The notes under the pieces: generated by a model
The model's database searches: none
What the model was told of the DNA's origin: nothing
Seen by the model: the letters and a program-made list of their open reading frames with translations, nothing else
Shown: positions 9,720 through 18,639 of the stretch, in pieces
Layout: each line of letters starts with the position of its first letter
Numbering within the stretch: the first letter of the stretch is position 1
Source of the DNA: Paenibacillus phyllosphaerae
GTDB taxonomy: Bacteria > Bacillota > Bacilli > Paenibacillales > Paenibacillaceae
DNA length: 64,000 bases
Direction: 5' to 3'
NCBI RefSeq assembly: GCF_014192105.1
Contig: NZ_JACHXK010000013.1
Span: 84,893-148,892 of the forward strand
Program-made: the position numbers and the translations under genes

Positions 9720-10802
9720 ATGTCTCGTGTTGAAGAGCGTAAAGCAAAGAAAGCGGCGAATAAGAAGCGCAAGCCATGGAAATGGGCTGGGTACAGCGTC
9801 GGTCTTATCCTATTGGTCATTATTGGATTTTTCGGCTATCAAGCTTACGGCGTCGTCGAAGGGCTTGATGGTTTAAGCGATAACGGCAGCAAAATCCCTA
9901 CGCAGCAATTCGAGGAAGACGAGACGCTTAAGCCCGAGGAATGGGAAGGCACAGAACGCGTCAACATTCTGCTCATGGGCGGCGACAACCGCGGACTGGA
10001 TGAGAACGACCAGGCACGTTCGGACTCCATGCTCGTTGCTTCCGTCGATCCGGTGACGAAGAAGGCGCATATTTTCTCCGTGCTGCGTGACACGTATGTG
10101 CCGATTGAAGGCCATGGCGAAGGTCGTATCAATACCGCAATGGCGCTGGGCGGCCCGAACTTGGCGATGAAGACGATCGGCGACCTGCTCGGCCTCAATA
10201 TTCAATATTATGTCTATACCGATTTCGAAGGATTCAAGTCGCTGGTCGATGCGATCGGCGGAATTCAGAACTTCGAAGTCGAGAAGAATATGAACTACGT
10301 CGATAATGCCGACGGCAACCGCTACGATATTCATCTGAAGAAAGGCGTTCAAGATCTTGATGGCGAGCATGCACTCATGTACGTACGCTTCCGTCATGAC
10401 GCGATGAGCGATTTCACCCGTACCGAGCGCCAGCGCAAGCTGCTGTCCGCCGTTGCCGACAAGATGAAGTCTGGCTGGACGATTTTCAAGATGAAAGATG
10501 TTCTTGAGAGCGTCTCGCCTTACATTAAGACGAACCTGGAATTATCCGATATGTTCAAGCTCGCGCAGCTGGGTCTTGGCACTTCGATTGCCGGCCAAGC
10601 GCAAGTCCCTCCGATGGACCTGATCGGCGACCGCAAAGTGAGCGGCGCTTCCGTCCTCTCCGTACGCGACGAGGATGCCTTGCTCCAATTCGTTCAAGAT
10701 GAGTTGGCAAAAGACGTCAATGCTCCGGCTGTCACCGAGACCGACGGCACAACGGGCACGGACGGTACAACGACGAATACGGAATCTACGACAAGCGAGT
10801 AA
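9720..10802 (+). CDS. LCP (LytR-CpsA-Psr) family cell-wall ligase
   Basis: 360 residues from the ATG reading MSRVEERKAKK; GGAG precedes it, while the longer opening upstream has no site. A short basic cytoplasmic N-terminus is followed by one membrane segment near residues 20-42 (AGYSVGLILLVIIGFFGYQA). The extracellular LCP domain has RSDSMLVASVDP, the FSVLRDTYV arginine motif and the YVRFRHDAMSDFTRTERQRKLL motif. LCP enzymes transfer teichoic acids or other glycopolymers from lipid carriers to peptidoglycan. The C-terminus is a Thr/Gly-rich tail (DGTTGTDGTTTNTEST). It is monocistronic, with a terminator right after it. Confidence 0.95.
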   Translation: MSRVEERKAKKAANKKRKPWKWAGYSVGLILLVIIGFFGYQAYGVVEGLDGLSDNGSKIPTQQFEEDETLKPEEWEGTERVNILLMGGDNRGLDENDQARSDSMLVASVDPVTKKAHIFSVLRDTYVPIEGHGEGRINTAMALGGPNLAMKTIGDLLGLNIQYYVYTDFEGFKSLVDAIGGIQNFEVEKNMNYVDNADGNRYDIHLKKGVQDLDGEHALMYVRFRHDAMSDFTRTERQRKLLSAVADKMKSGWTIFKMKDVLESVSPYIKTNLELSDMFKLAQLGLGTSIAGQAQVPPMDLIGDRKVSGASVLSVRDEDALLQFVQDELAKDVNAPAVTETDGTTGTDGTTTNTESTTSE

Positions 10803-10806
10803 AAAT

Positions 10807-10850
10807 GAGAGCGAACCTGGCGTCCCTGACGCGTAGGTTCGCTCTTTTTA
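10807..10850 (+). terminator. Terminator of the LCP gene
   Basis: AGAGCGAACCT and AGGTTCGCTCT form a perfect 11-bp stem followed by TTTTT, starting right after the stop codon. Confidence 0.9.
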
Positions 10851-10966
10851 GTATGACCGCCTGGGGCGGGTTTGCGTCAGCACTTTTCGTTTGCGGCCGG
10901 AATGAGGTACACTGATTAAGTTCAAATAGCGTCAATTCCGGACGTTAGTTATAAGGAGGCTATTCC

Positions 10967-12283
10967 ATGTCTTTCATACATACCCGCTCCGAGCAGCTTT
11001 ATACCGAAGCGCTCGAACATATTGTCGGCGGCGTCAACAGTCCCTCCCGTTCGTTCAAAGCGGTCGGCGGCGGCGCGCCCGTCTTCATGAAACGCGCGCA
11101 AGGCGCGTATTTCTACGATGTGGACGATAACCGTTACATCGATTATTTGTGTGCGTACGGTCCGATCATCACCGGGCACGCTCACCCGCACATTACATCC
11201 GCTATTACCCGCGCTGCCGAGAACGGCACGCTCTACGGGGCGCCGACCGAGCTGGAGATTATTCTTGCCCGCAAACTGAAGGCCGCCATTCCTTCGCTGG
11301 ACAAGGTTCGCTTCGTGAACTCCGGCACGGAAGCGGTCATGACGACGATCCGCGTCGCTCGCGCCTACACCGGCCGCAACAAAATCATCAAGTTCGCCGG
11401 CTGCTACCACGGCCACTCCGATCTCGTCCTCGTCGCGGCAGGCTCCGGCCCGTCCACGCTCGGCATTCCGGACAGCGCGGGCATCCCGCCGAGCATCGCG
11501 CAGGAAGTCATCACGGTACCGTTCAACGACCTCGACGGCTTGAAGCAGGCGCTCGAGCGTTGGGGCGATGAAATCGCGGCCGTCATGGTCGAGCCGATCG
11601 TCGGCAACTTCGGCATGGTTATGCCTGCTCCCGGCTTCCTCGAAGGCTTGTGCAAGATGACCCGCGACGCCGGCGCGCTCGTCATCTACGACGAAGTCAT
11701 CACCGGTTTCCGTTTCCACTATGGCTTGGCGCAGACGTACGACGTGTTCCCGGACAAGGCTGCCATCGAGCCGGACTTGACGGCGCTGGGCAAAATCATC
11801 GGCGGCGGTCTGCCGATCGGCGCCTACGGCGGCCGCAAAGAAATCATGGAGCAAGTCGCTCCGCTCGGACCGGCTTATCAGGCCGGCACGATGGCGGGCA
11901 ATCCGATCTCCATCTCCTCGGGCATCGCTTGCCTCGAGGTGCTCGAACAACCGGGCGTATATGAGACAATGGATGCGCTGGCCGCAACCTTAGCAGGGGC
12001 GATCAAGGAATCGGCTGACCGCCACGGCGTGCCGCTGACGGTGAACCGCATCCGCGGCTCGTTCTCGACCCACTTCTGCTCGCATCCGGTCACCAACTAC
12101 GATGAAGCGCAAGATACGGACGGCGAGCAATTCGCCCGCTTCTTCCGACTCATGCTCGAGCAAGGCATCTGCCTGGCGCCATCTAAGTATGAAGCATGGT
12201 TCCTGACGACGGCGCATACGGAAGCGGATATTGCGGAGACGATTGAAGCGGCGGAGATTGCTTTCAAAGCAATGGCAAGATAA
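10967..12283 (+). CDS. hemL: Glutamate-1-semialdehyde 2,1-aminomutase
   Basis: 438 residues, full length. AAGGAGG lies 8 bases before the ATG. This class III PLP aminotransferase-fold enzyme isomerises glutamate-1-semialdehyde to 5-aminolevulinate in the C5 heme pathway. Visible motifs are [16 protein letters not shown], the GCYHGHSD segment, [11 protein letters not shown] and the PLP lysine in [19 protein letters not shown]. No other hem gene is adjacent. Spore formers often carry two hemL paralogues (Bacillus HemL and GsaB), so this stand-alone copy could be the GsaB-type paralogue. Confidence 0.93.
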   Translation: MSFIHTRSEQLYTEALEHIVGGVNSPSRSFKAVGGGAPVFMKRAQGAYFYDVDDNRYIDYLCAYGPIITGHAHPHITSAITRAAENGTLYGAPTELEIILARKLKAAIPSLDKVRFVNSGTEAVMTTIRVARAYTGRNKIIKFAGCYHGHSDLVLVAAGSGPSTLGIPDSAGIPPSIAQEVITVPFNDLDGLKQALERWGDEIAAVMVEPIVGNFGMVMPAPGFLEGLCKMTRDAGALVIYDEVITGFRFHYGLAQTYDVFPDKAAIEPDLTALGKIIGGGLPIGAYGGRKEIMEQVAPLGPAYQAGTMAGNPISISSGIACLEVLEQPGVYETMDALAATLAGAIKESADRHGVPLTVNRIRGSFSTHFCSHPVTNYDEAQDTDGEQFARFFRLMLEQGICLAPSKYEAWFLTTAHTEADIAETIEAAEIAFKAMAR

Positions 12284-12390
12284 CCCCCACCCCCTTAGGG
12301 GAGTTTAGGGCCGCTGCCCTTAGACCCGCCTTGTGCTCCGCTTCGCGGAGGGATTTTAGGGCTAACGCCCTCTGTAAACCGTTTTTGCTG

Positions 12391-12673
12391 CCTCCCCCTT
12401 CCCCCTCCAACGGAGGAGAACCAGAGGGCCCCGTCCCTCTGGACACCGGGAATTGGCGTGACTCGGTATGCGGCCGTCTTCGATGTGTCCTTTCTCGATT
12501 AGCCCGCTTTTGTCCCTTGCACGGATGAGCTTGCCATCGAAGCAGGACAAAGCTCTGGGTTCGAGCTTCGTTCGCGGCTTTGATGCCTCGGGGAGAAAGC
12601 AAGTGGGGCTAGTTGACGGAGCACAGCGGATAGCTGACTCTCGCTCTTGTCGACCTCGTCGACAAAGCTTTTG
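12391..12673 (+). repeat. Dispersed structured intergenic repeat, copy R1
   Basis: About 283 bases. It contains, in order, CCTCC/GGAGG; the perfect hairpin CCAGAGGG-CCCCGT-type at 12421-12442; a GCTTTTGTCC...GGACAAAGC stem at 12506-12553; a conserved GGTTCGAGCTTCGTTCG block; and a terminal GTCGAC-CTC-GTCGAC hairpin. The same order occurs at 12680, 50524 and 62051. It follows hemL in the same orientation, after a further variable hairpin-rich stretch (12284-12390). No protein is encoded. Confidence 0.85.
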
Positions 12674-12679
12674 GTTTTA

Positions 12680-12997
12680 CCTCCCCCTTCCCCCTCCAAC
12701 GGAGGAGAACCAGAGGGCCCCGTCCAGCTTATGCTTCCGATGTGAGTTTTCCCTTGGAAAACTCTGAGGACACCGGGAATTGGCGTGACTCGGTACGCGT
12801 CCGTCTTCGATGTGTCCTTTCTCGTTTAGCCCGCTTTTGTCCCTTCACAGATGAGCTTGCGATCGAAGCAGGACAAAGCTCCGGGTTCGAGCTTCGTTCG
12901 CGACTTTGATGCCTCGGGAGGAAGCAAGTCGGGCTAGTTGACGGAGCACAGCGGATAGTTGACTCTCGCTCTTGTCGACTTCGTCGACAAAGCTTTT
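12680..12997 (+). repeat. Dispersed structured intergenic repeat, copy R2
   Basis: Directly after R1 in the same orientation, and very similar except for an extra stretch of about 36-40 bases near 12726-12763. That stretch splits the CCAGAGGG hairpin and itself carries the perfect hairpin GAGTTTTCC-CTT-GGAAAACTC (12744-12764). The terminal hairpin is GTCGAC-TTC-GTCGAC. Confidence 0.85.
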
Positions 12998-13011
12998 ATT
13001 CATGAAATTAA

Positions 13012-13054
13012 TAAAACGAGGCCGTTAAGGAATTTGACGGCCTCGTTTTTTAGG
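13012..13054. terminator. Bidirectional intrinsic terminator
   Basis: AAAACGAGGCCGT and ACGGCCTCGTTTTTT form a long stem flanked by A and T runs. It can end transcription from the repeat side and from the minus-strand hypothetical gene at 13070. Confidence 0.85.
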
Positions 13055-13069
13055 AGGTAAATATCTAGA

Positions 13070-13444
13070 TTATTCATTGTTGTCGTTTGGCCAAGGGTCG
13101 CCTTCGCTACGGCAAACCCAATCGAAATGCATGTCTGAGCCTAAGGGTTCCTTTGCCATCTTAACGCCATTCTTCACGATTTGGAGACCTTCTAGATTAA
13201 TTTCGTCACCTAGATACACAAGCACGTCATGGATCCCCCCATCTCGAGCAGATTGAGTAATTATGGCAAACACTTCTTTTTGCTCAGGCGTTAGTTCACT
13301 CAAGATCTTGTTGAACTTCTCGTTCTCTGGGTCACCGTTCTTCGGCCAACCGTCCCCATTGATCCGGCTTGTATCTACGCATGGACGTAACCGGACTAGG
13401 TCGTCGATGAACGTTTTGTATAGTTCTACACTTTGTTGGTCCAT
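13070..13444 (-). CDS. Conserved hypothetical protein (possibly DUF6547)
   Basis: 124 residues, acidic, no signal peptide or membrane segment. Visible segments are ELTPEQKEVFAIITQSARDGGIHDVLVYL in the middle (helical, then strand) and a C-terminal GSDMHFDWVCRSEGDPWP. The C-terminal motif reminds me of small DUF6547-like proteins, but I cannot confirm the assignment. It reads from an ATG with GGAGAAATC upstream. There is no clear functional link to its neighbours. Confidence 0.7.
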   Translation of the reverse strand: MDQQSVELYKTFIDDLVRLRPCVDTSRINGDGWPKNGDPENEKFNKILSELTPEQKEVFAIITQSARDGGIHDVLVYLGDEINLEGLQIVKNGVKMAKEPLGSDMHFDWVCRSEGDPWPNDNNE

Positions 13445-13496
13445 GCAGATTTCTCCTTTGTTTCGTGTCGACCACCCTCGGTCTTATTCTACCTAC

Positions 13497-13739
13497 TTAT
13501 CCCCGCTTCTTCCTCCACCACACAACCAAACCCCATACCGCCATATACAGCGCAAATAAACCAATCACGGTCACCAAATACGACGTTAGCGTAAAGCTGA
13601 CCCACATGGTCGTTGCACTACCTGACCCGTCTTCATGAATCACGTACGTCGTTGTGTCGTGATTGACCCACAGCATAAACAAGAGCGGCGCCATCGCCGA
13701 GACTATCAGGCCGCCCAGAATCGTTACAACCTTCTTCAT
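13497..13739 (-). CDS. Small membrane protein, unknown
   Basis: 80 residues from MKKVVTILGG. Two hydrophobic segments (about 5-25 and 45-70) are separated by a polar loop with several Thr and Ser, and it ends in a basic WWRKKRG tail, so the termini are probably cytoplasmic. I do not recognise a family. It lies between the hypothetical gene and the inositol monophosphatase, beyond a terminator, so it is probably transcribed alone. Confidence 0.6.
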   Translation of the reverse strand: MKKVVTILGGLIVSAMAPLLFMLWVNHDTTTYVIHEDGSGSATTMWVSFTLTSYLVTVIGLFALYMAVWGLVVWWRKKRG

Positions 13740-13775
13740 CCGTATTTCTCCCATTCGTCCAACCTCTAAGCGTAC

Positions 13776-13804
13776 AAAAAACCTGTCCGCAGGACAGGTT
13801 TTTC
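13776..13804. terminator. Bidirectional terminator downstream of the inositol monophosphatase gene
   Basis: AAAAAACCTGTCC-GCA-GGACAGGTTTTT is a perfect hairpin with A and T runs on both sides. Confidence 0.85.
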
Positions 13805-13866
13805 ATGTTAAAGATTCATCGCATCAATGATTCAACCGCTTCAAGGTTCGCCCCATGAATGGAAGC

Positions 13867-14718
13867 TTACCCCGCGGCGTCCGCCTTCGCCAGCACACCC
13901 AAGAATTCCTCGTGGATATGGCCGTTCGTGGCGACGACGTTGCGCACGCCGATATCGTACAGGCTGCCCTTCGTATCCGTGACGTGCCCGCCGGATTCGG
14001 TGACGAGCAGCGATCCTGCTGCCAGGTCCCATGCGTTCAGGCCGAATTCCCAGAACCCGCTCAGTCGGCCGGAGGCGACATATGCCATATGTAACGCTGC
14101 CGAACCGCCGGAACGGATATTGCGCACCTCAGGCACCAATGCCTGCAGCCCCTTCATATTGAGCGGAAGCGCATAGGTCGGATCGGCCGGGAATCCGGTT
14201 GCGATCAGGCTGCATTTGAGCGTATCGTCCGGAGATACCGTCATCCGTTTGCCCCGCACGTACGCGCCTTTCCCTTTCTCCGCGACGAACAACTCATCGC
14301 GCATCGGATCGTACACGACGCCGACGATCACTTCGCCCTTATAGGCAAGCGCGATCGAGACGGAGAAGAACGGGAATCCGTGCACGAAATTCGTCGTGCC
14401 GTCCACCGGGTCGACGATCCACAAGTATTCCGCATCGCGTACGCTCTGAAGCGCCTTGGCCGATGCTTCAGGACCCGGCTCTACGCCTTCCTCGCCGAGG
14501 AAGGAATGGTCGGGAAAATGCGTCTGGATGAGGCTCTTGATCATTTTCTCCGAGCCCTTGTCGACTTCCGTTACGAGATCTTGCGCCGAATATTTCAACG
14601 ATAGGCTTGTATGATTACCTAGTTTGGTCTTGATCCATTCTCCCGCTTTCGCGGCACAATTGATGGCCACCGCAGTAAAGCTCTTGCTACCCACGGCGGG
14701 CTGCTGCTGGTCGCTCAC
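13867..14718 (-). CDS. Inositol monophosphatase family protein
   Basis: 283 residues. It has the Li-sensitive, Mg-dependent phosphatase motifs: GEEGVE near residue 76, the metal-binding DPVDGTTNFVHGFPFFS near residue 103, and the C-terminal WDLAAGSLLVTESGG motif near residue 230. It hydrolyses inositol-1-phosphate or related sugar and nucleotide phosphates (the same superfamily as CysQ and SuhB). Its true substrate cannot be told from sequence. It is downstream of the TauE/SafE gene on the same strand, with about 100 bases between them. Confidence 0.93.
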   Translation of the reverse strand: MSDQQQPAVGSKSFTAVAINCAAKAGEWIKTKLGNHTSLSLKYSAQDLVTEVDKGSEKMIKSLIQTHFPDHSFLGEEGVEPGPEASAKALQSVRDAEYLWIVDPVDGTTNFVHGFPFFSVSIALAYKGEVIVGVVYDPMRDELFVAEKGKGAYVRGKRMTVSPDDTLKCSLIATGFPADPTYALPLNMKGLQALVPEVRNIRSGGSAALHMAYVASGRLSGFWEFGLNAWDLAAGSLLVTESGGHVTDTKGSLYDIGVRNVVATNGHIHEEFLGVLAKADAAG

Positions 14719-14822
14719 GGCCTACACACCACTTTCCTATGAGTTCAAAAGACTGGTAATGCCTTACTACTATACGCCGGCAGTATAGCAAAGTTTCGTC
14801 CATTCTTTGCCCGGCGCCCTTG

Positions 14823-15644
14823 CTACAAATGAATAATGCCTTCAATAATAAGCTGTCCGGCCAGGAGCACCAACGTGACCCGAAGCAGCCATAGCAAACC
14901 TTTGCCGCTCATGCGGCTGGCGATATATGCCCCGAGCTTACCGCCAATGTATGCGCCGGGTACGAGCATCAGCACAATCCACCAATTCGTCTCGCCAAGG
15001 TACGCATGTACGCCGCTGCCTAGAATCGAGGAGAGGAAGATGACGAACATACTCGTCGCCGTTGCCAGATGCGGCGGAAAACGAAACAGCAGCACCATGA
15101 CCGGCACGAACAGGGATCCTCCCCCGATACCGAACAATCCGGATACGAGTCCGACGAGCGCCCCGACCGCAAGCGCCGGCGCGATCGCATAACCATAGGT
15201 ATGGACCGTCCCATCCCCGTCGATGAACGTCCGTTCGATCGGCCATTGTTTGGTGATCGGCTTCATATAATCCCGGGCAACGAGAAGCGCTGCCATGAGC
15301 AGCATAAAAATACCGAATACGAGCTGGAACACGCCGTCCTTCAAGCTGGACGTCAGCGCCGAACCAACCATTGCCGCCGGTCCGCTGGTGATGAACAGCA
15401 GCCAGCCGCTTTTGAAATCGACCCTCTTTTTCTTCGCATACGATAAGGTAGAGGCTAGTGCAGTGACGATCAGCACGACAAGCGAAGTTCCAACAGCTGT
15501 CGCATGGTCAATCTCCGAGCCGGTCAGCTTCGTTCCGAGCAGCACGAGCGAGGGGACAATGATAATCCCGCCGCCGAGTCCGACGATACTGCCGAATACG
15601 GATGCCAACAGACCTAACAGGAGGAGCAGCGCAATCTCCAGCAT
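14823..15644 (-). CDS. TauE/SafE family sulfite/anion exporter
   Basis: 273 residues, eight or so membrane segments in two related halves. The family glycine motifs are GSIVGLGGGIIIVPSL near residue 15 and GLFGIGGGSLFVPVM in the second half. The family exports or imports sulfite, sulfoacetate and other sulfur- or carbon-containing anions across the cytoplasmic membrane. The neighbours give no hint of the substrate. Confidence 0.92.
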   Translation of the reverse strand: MLEIALLLLLGLLASVFGSIVGLGGGIIIVPSLVLLGTKLTGSEIDHATAVGTSLVVLIVTALASTLSYAKKKRVDFKSGWLLFITSGPAAMVGSALTSSLKDGVFQLVFGIFMLLMAALLVARDYMKPITKQWPIERTFIDGDGTVHTYGYAIAPALAVGALVGLVSGLFGIGGGSLFVPVMVLLFRFPPHLATATSMFVIFLSSILGSGVHAYLGETNWWIVLMLVPGAYIGGKLGAYIASRMSGKGLLWLLRVTLVLLAGQLIIEGIIHL

Positions 15645-15759
15645 GATGGGTTACGTCCTTTCGTCTCATGCACCACTCCATGATGGCATGGTTGCTTTCA
15701 ATTTTACCCCAAGCAGGAGAACTCCGCCAGTCTCAAGGTGAACGTCTTATGACGCATGC

Positions 15760-15822
15760 AAAAGGACATGCGCTCCAGCCCCGCCAACGCTCCGGGGATG
15801 CCTGAGAGGCATGTCCTTCCCT
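15760..15822 (-). terminator. Possible terminator of uvsE
   Basis: On the minus strand AAGGACATG pairs with CATGTCCTT, closed by inner pairs, followed by TTTG. The T run is short, so the call is moderate. Confidence 0.5.
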
Positions 15823-15844
15823 ATCCGCACGCGATAAAGAATGC

Positions 15845-16975
15845 TTAGAAGACCTCGATCGTGGCCCCGTCAATGATCCGGATCCGCTCGCCTGCAGCAG
15901 CCAACTGACGCATATCATCCATCAAGGTGATGAGGGCCGCGTCCTTGCGTTTGGCTTCGATCATGCAGTCGAGGCGAGGCGTCGAACCTGCGACCTCCTG
16001 GAGGAAACGCAGCACAGGTCCCGCTTCCACATTATCGGCATGGCCGCGCGGGTCCTTCTCGCTCTTCGGGCTCGAAATATGCAACTTCGGCGGCATAGGG
16101 TCGATGACGTCGCCTATAGCCGAGATATGCAATGGCCCGCTCCCGCCTCCGCTTCCACTGCCGGTGTGCAACCCGGAACTTCCGCTTGATACGGAGTCCG
16201 CCCCAGCGAGCACCCGTTCTGGGTGCTCCTGATGAACAAGCGGCTCGAGCTGCCACGAACGCAGAATGCGCGGCCATAGCTCACCGTACAGGTTGGCATC
16301 GGTCTCCCCGCCGTCATTGACGGCATGATGATGGATATCGAGCACCATCGGCACATTCACCGCTTCGGCGGCTTCGAGCGTCTCGCGGGCCGTGAACGTC
16401 TTGTCATCGTTCTCGAGCGTAATCCGGTTGCGCATTCGCTCAGGCAGCGCGTTGAACTGCTCGACGAAGCGAGCTCCGGCTTTCACTTTATCTCCGTACG
16501 CGCCGCCGACGTGGATATTGCACTTGGCCGTCTCCGGCAGCCCCATCGCCTCGAGCATGCGCAGATGGACCTCCATGTCTTGCTTCGACTTCTCCAGCAC
16601 TTCCGGCCGCGGCGTACTGAACACGCAGAAGTGGTCCGGATGGAAGGAGACGCGCATCTCCTTCTCCTTCGCGAACTTCCCGATCGAGGCGAAACCGTCC
16701 GCAAGCGCCGGCCATGGCGACCAATCTGCCAATGCCTCATGCGTGAGCAGCGGAATGAGTTTCGAGGAGAAACGATACATCTTGATGTCGTGGGCTACCG
16801 CATGGCGTATAACCCGAAGCGTGTTGTGCAAGTTCTCTTCCGCGATTCTTTCCAGCTTGCGAATGGCCGCCTCACGATCGGCAAGCTTGGTGAAGCTTGC
16901 AAAGGTCATCGTTTTGGACGGCGAGGCGTTTTGCAGCAGCATGGTCATGGCGACGAAGCCGAAGCGGACGATCAT
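15845..16975 (-). CDS. uvsE: UV DNA damage endonuclease UvsE
   Basis: 376 residues. UvsE is a TIM-barrel enzyme that nicks DNA 5' of UV photoproducts as an alternative to nucleotide excision repair; it is common in spore formers. Family segments seen are VRFGFVAMTM at the start, MYRFSSKLIPLLTHEA, MRVSFHPDHFCVFSTP, NIHVGGAYGDK, RITLENDDKTFT and the metal-ligand stretch VPMVLDIHHHAVN. A Gly/Ser-rich insert of about 30 residues (SSGSSGLHTGSGSGGGSG region) sits between the barrel core and the C-terminal HISSPKSEKDPRGHADNV segment and is not usual. The ATG overlaps the stop of the upstream gene (ATGA). Confidence 0.93.
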   Translation of the reverse strand: MIVRFGFVAMTMLLQNASPSKTMTFASFTKLADREAAIRKLERIAEENLHNTLRVIRHAVAHDIKMYRFSSKLIPLLTHEALADWSPWPALADGFASIGKFAKEKEMRVSFHPDHFCVFSTPRPEVLEKSKQDMEVHLRMLEAMGLPETAKCNIHVGGAYGDKVKAGARFVEQFNALPERMRNRITLENDDKTFTARETLEAAEAVNVPMVLDIHHHAVNDGGETDANLYGELWPRILRSWQLEPLVHQEHPERVLAGADSVSSGSSGLHTGSGSGGGSGPLHISAIGDVIDPMPPKLHISSPKSEKDPRGHADNVEAGPVLRFLQEVAGSTPRLDCMIEAKRKDAALITLMDDMRQLAAAGERIRIIDGATIEVF

Positions 16976-17292
16976 GCGCCTTGCTCTCCGAAGAACATCT
17001 CGTAAGCAAGCGCGGTCTGAACGCGCGACTCTTCCTCATTCAGCTTGCGGACAAGCTCCATCTCCACCTCGGTCACTTCTTCGCCCTGGAAGTTGATCTC
17101 CGCGATCGAAGCCACGATCTTCACGATCGCGATCGCCTCATTCTGCGGCGTGTACGCAATGACCTTCTGGCCGGTCGGATAGACGCGGAACCCGCTTTTG
17201 ACCATTTTGCCGCGGCCGTATTCGAGCAGCTCGTACAGTTCCTGCGCCGACTTGAATTTGCACACCGAATTGAACTCTGTTTGGAAACCCAT
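16972..17292 (-). CDS. DUF2584-like small protein coupled to uvsE
   Basis: 106 residues from MGFQTEFNSV; GGAGGG lies 7 bases upstream, closer to ideal than for the preceding in-frame ATG at 17295. The central SGFRVYPTGQKVIAYTPQNEAIAIVKI strand-rich region resembles DUF2584 proteins of Bacillus (KEGYRVYP motif). The function is unknown. The stop overlaps the uvsE start, so the two are co-translated. A role tied to UV repair is possible but is only inferred from this coupling. Confidence 0.7.
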   Translation of the reverse strand: MGFQTEFNSVCKFKSAQELYELLEYGRGKMVKSGFRVYPTGQKVIAYTPQNEAIAIVKIVASIAEINFQGEEVTEVEMELVRKLNEEESRVQTALAYEMFFGEQGA

Positions 17293-17431
17293 CATAATTC
17301 CCTCCATTCCATTCATGAACCGGTATCTTGTTATGTAGTGCAACCGAAAGGCTCAACATGCAGCATGCCGCAGCTTCGCCTTCATATAAAGAGGCGACGG
17401 TAGTCCCGCCGCCGATACCTTCTTATTGTTT

Positions 17432-18511
17432 CTACGCTACCCCGTCATTATCCTGTTCCGCGGCTGGATGTTCCCGTGCGGCGGCAATAAGCGTATCTAC
17501 CAGCTTCCCGTAACTGAAACCGACAGCCTCTCCTAATGCGGGATGCCACGTAACCGGCCCGAGCGGTACCGCAGGTTGGACATTCCGCACAACCAAGGTG
17601 CCATCGCGCTCACTCACGTCTATCTGAACGCGGAGCAGACCAAGCCCTCCGACAGCACGCGCGGCCTGCACGGCCAAGTTCCGAATCGTCTGGCCGACTT
17701 CCTTGGCGCTCACCGCCGCAACTTCCGTTATAGGGTTACCGGATCGGCCCGGATCCATGTCAACGGCGAAGTAGCTATTCGGCTCGCCGCAACCCATGAC
17801 ATCGACCGAGATTGATTGCGCTTCCACATATTCCTCCACGACGACGCTGCCGGCGAGCCGCAGCAGATAGTTAATCGCCGCCAGCAGCAGCCCACGGTTA
17901 TGCACGATGATCTCCCGCTCCTGCTCACCTGCGCCCACCGAGGTGAGCATGCATGGATAGCCGACCGAGACTTCAATCTCCATGACGAAGAATCCGGGAT
18001 CTTTCATCCACTGCGTCCGGTTAAAATGACGGAAGATCGGCTGCGGCAATCCCGCCTGCTCGAACAACTGCTTCATTCCGATCCGGTCTTCCGCCGGCAG
18101 CGCGCCGATCCATCCGGCACCGCTTACATAAGGAACGTCGGCTAACTCCGGCACACCTTGATGCGGATGGCCGTAATCGCCAGCCGAAGGAAGCAGCGAA
18201 AGCACGACATCGACCGGCTTGCAGCCTTCCTGCTTGTAGGCAGCCAGTTCGCACCAATTATGTCCCGCCAGACTGGGCAGGTTGCTGCCTGCCGGATTGC
18301 TGCCCGCCTGGAGCACGAGCTCCCATTCCTCTGCCGGCAGGCTAAGACAGGGGGCAGTAAACCACTGCCCCTCTTCGTTCATATAATAAGGCTTCAATTC
18401 ATACCGATCGACATGAATAGCCCGTATGAATGTTATCGCGGCTTGAAGCGCTTGATCCTGAACCGCTGAGCGGCCCCCGTACACGAGTCCAACACGCACT
18501 TTTTCTCCCAT
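17432..18511 (-). CDS. Degenerate D-alanine--D-alanine ligase homologue (ATP-grasp)
   Basis: 359 residues, the usual Ddl length. The start KVRVGLVYGGRSA matches the Ddl N-domain, but the catalytic Glu segment (normally SAEHEVS) reads SAVQDQA. The Ser loop normally reading GSSVG is not recognisable. The C-terminal metal-binding motif, normally NEINTMPG, reads VRNVQPAVPLG. So the fold and length fit Ddl, but the residues that bind Mg and the substrate appear lost. It may be a non-catalytic or re-purposed paralogue; it should not be annotated as the housekeeping ligase. It is on the same strand as uvsE and its partner, but 139 bases upstream. Confidence 0.75.
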   Translation of the reverse strand: MGEKVRVGLVYGGRSAVQDQALQAAITFIRAIHVDRYELKPYYMNEEGQWFTAPCLSLPAEEWELVLQAGSNPAGSNLPSLAGHNWCELAAYKQEGCKPVDVVLSLLPSAGDYGHPHQGVPELADVPYVSGAGWIGALPAEDRIGMKQLFEQAGLPQPIFRHFNRTQWMKDPGFFVMEIEVSVGYPCMLTSVGAGEQEREIIVHNRGLLLAAINYLLRLAGSVVVEEYVEAQSISVDVMGCGEPNSYFAVDMDPGRSGNPITEVAAVSAKEVGQTIRNLAVQAARAVGGLGLLRVQIDVSERDGTLVVRNVQPAVPLGPVTWHPALGEAVGFSYGKLVDTLIAAAREHPAAEQDNDGVA

Positions 18512-18639
18512 CTGCTAATCCTCCGGTAACTAAGAATGATGCGCTTGTTCCTTCGAGCCAATACCTATCCGACCTTCCGCATACGCCCGTTAGGCTAGCC
18601 TGAACTCGTTTCCTTCCGGTTCTTACCCGCTGCAACGGT

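Noticed and set aside
12264..12602. Minus-strand frames across repeats R1 and R2, and similar ones over R3 and R4
   Set aside because: Frames are not conserved between repeat copies, which differ by insertions and deletions that are not multiples of three. The repeats are non-coding.
12391..12997. R1 and R2 as a CRISPR array
   Set aside because: The units are near 300 bases long, adjacent, with no regular short repeat and spacer pattern and no cas genes.
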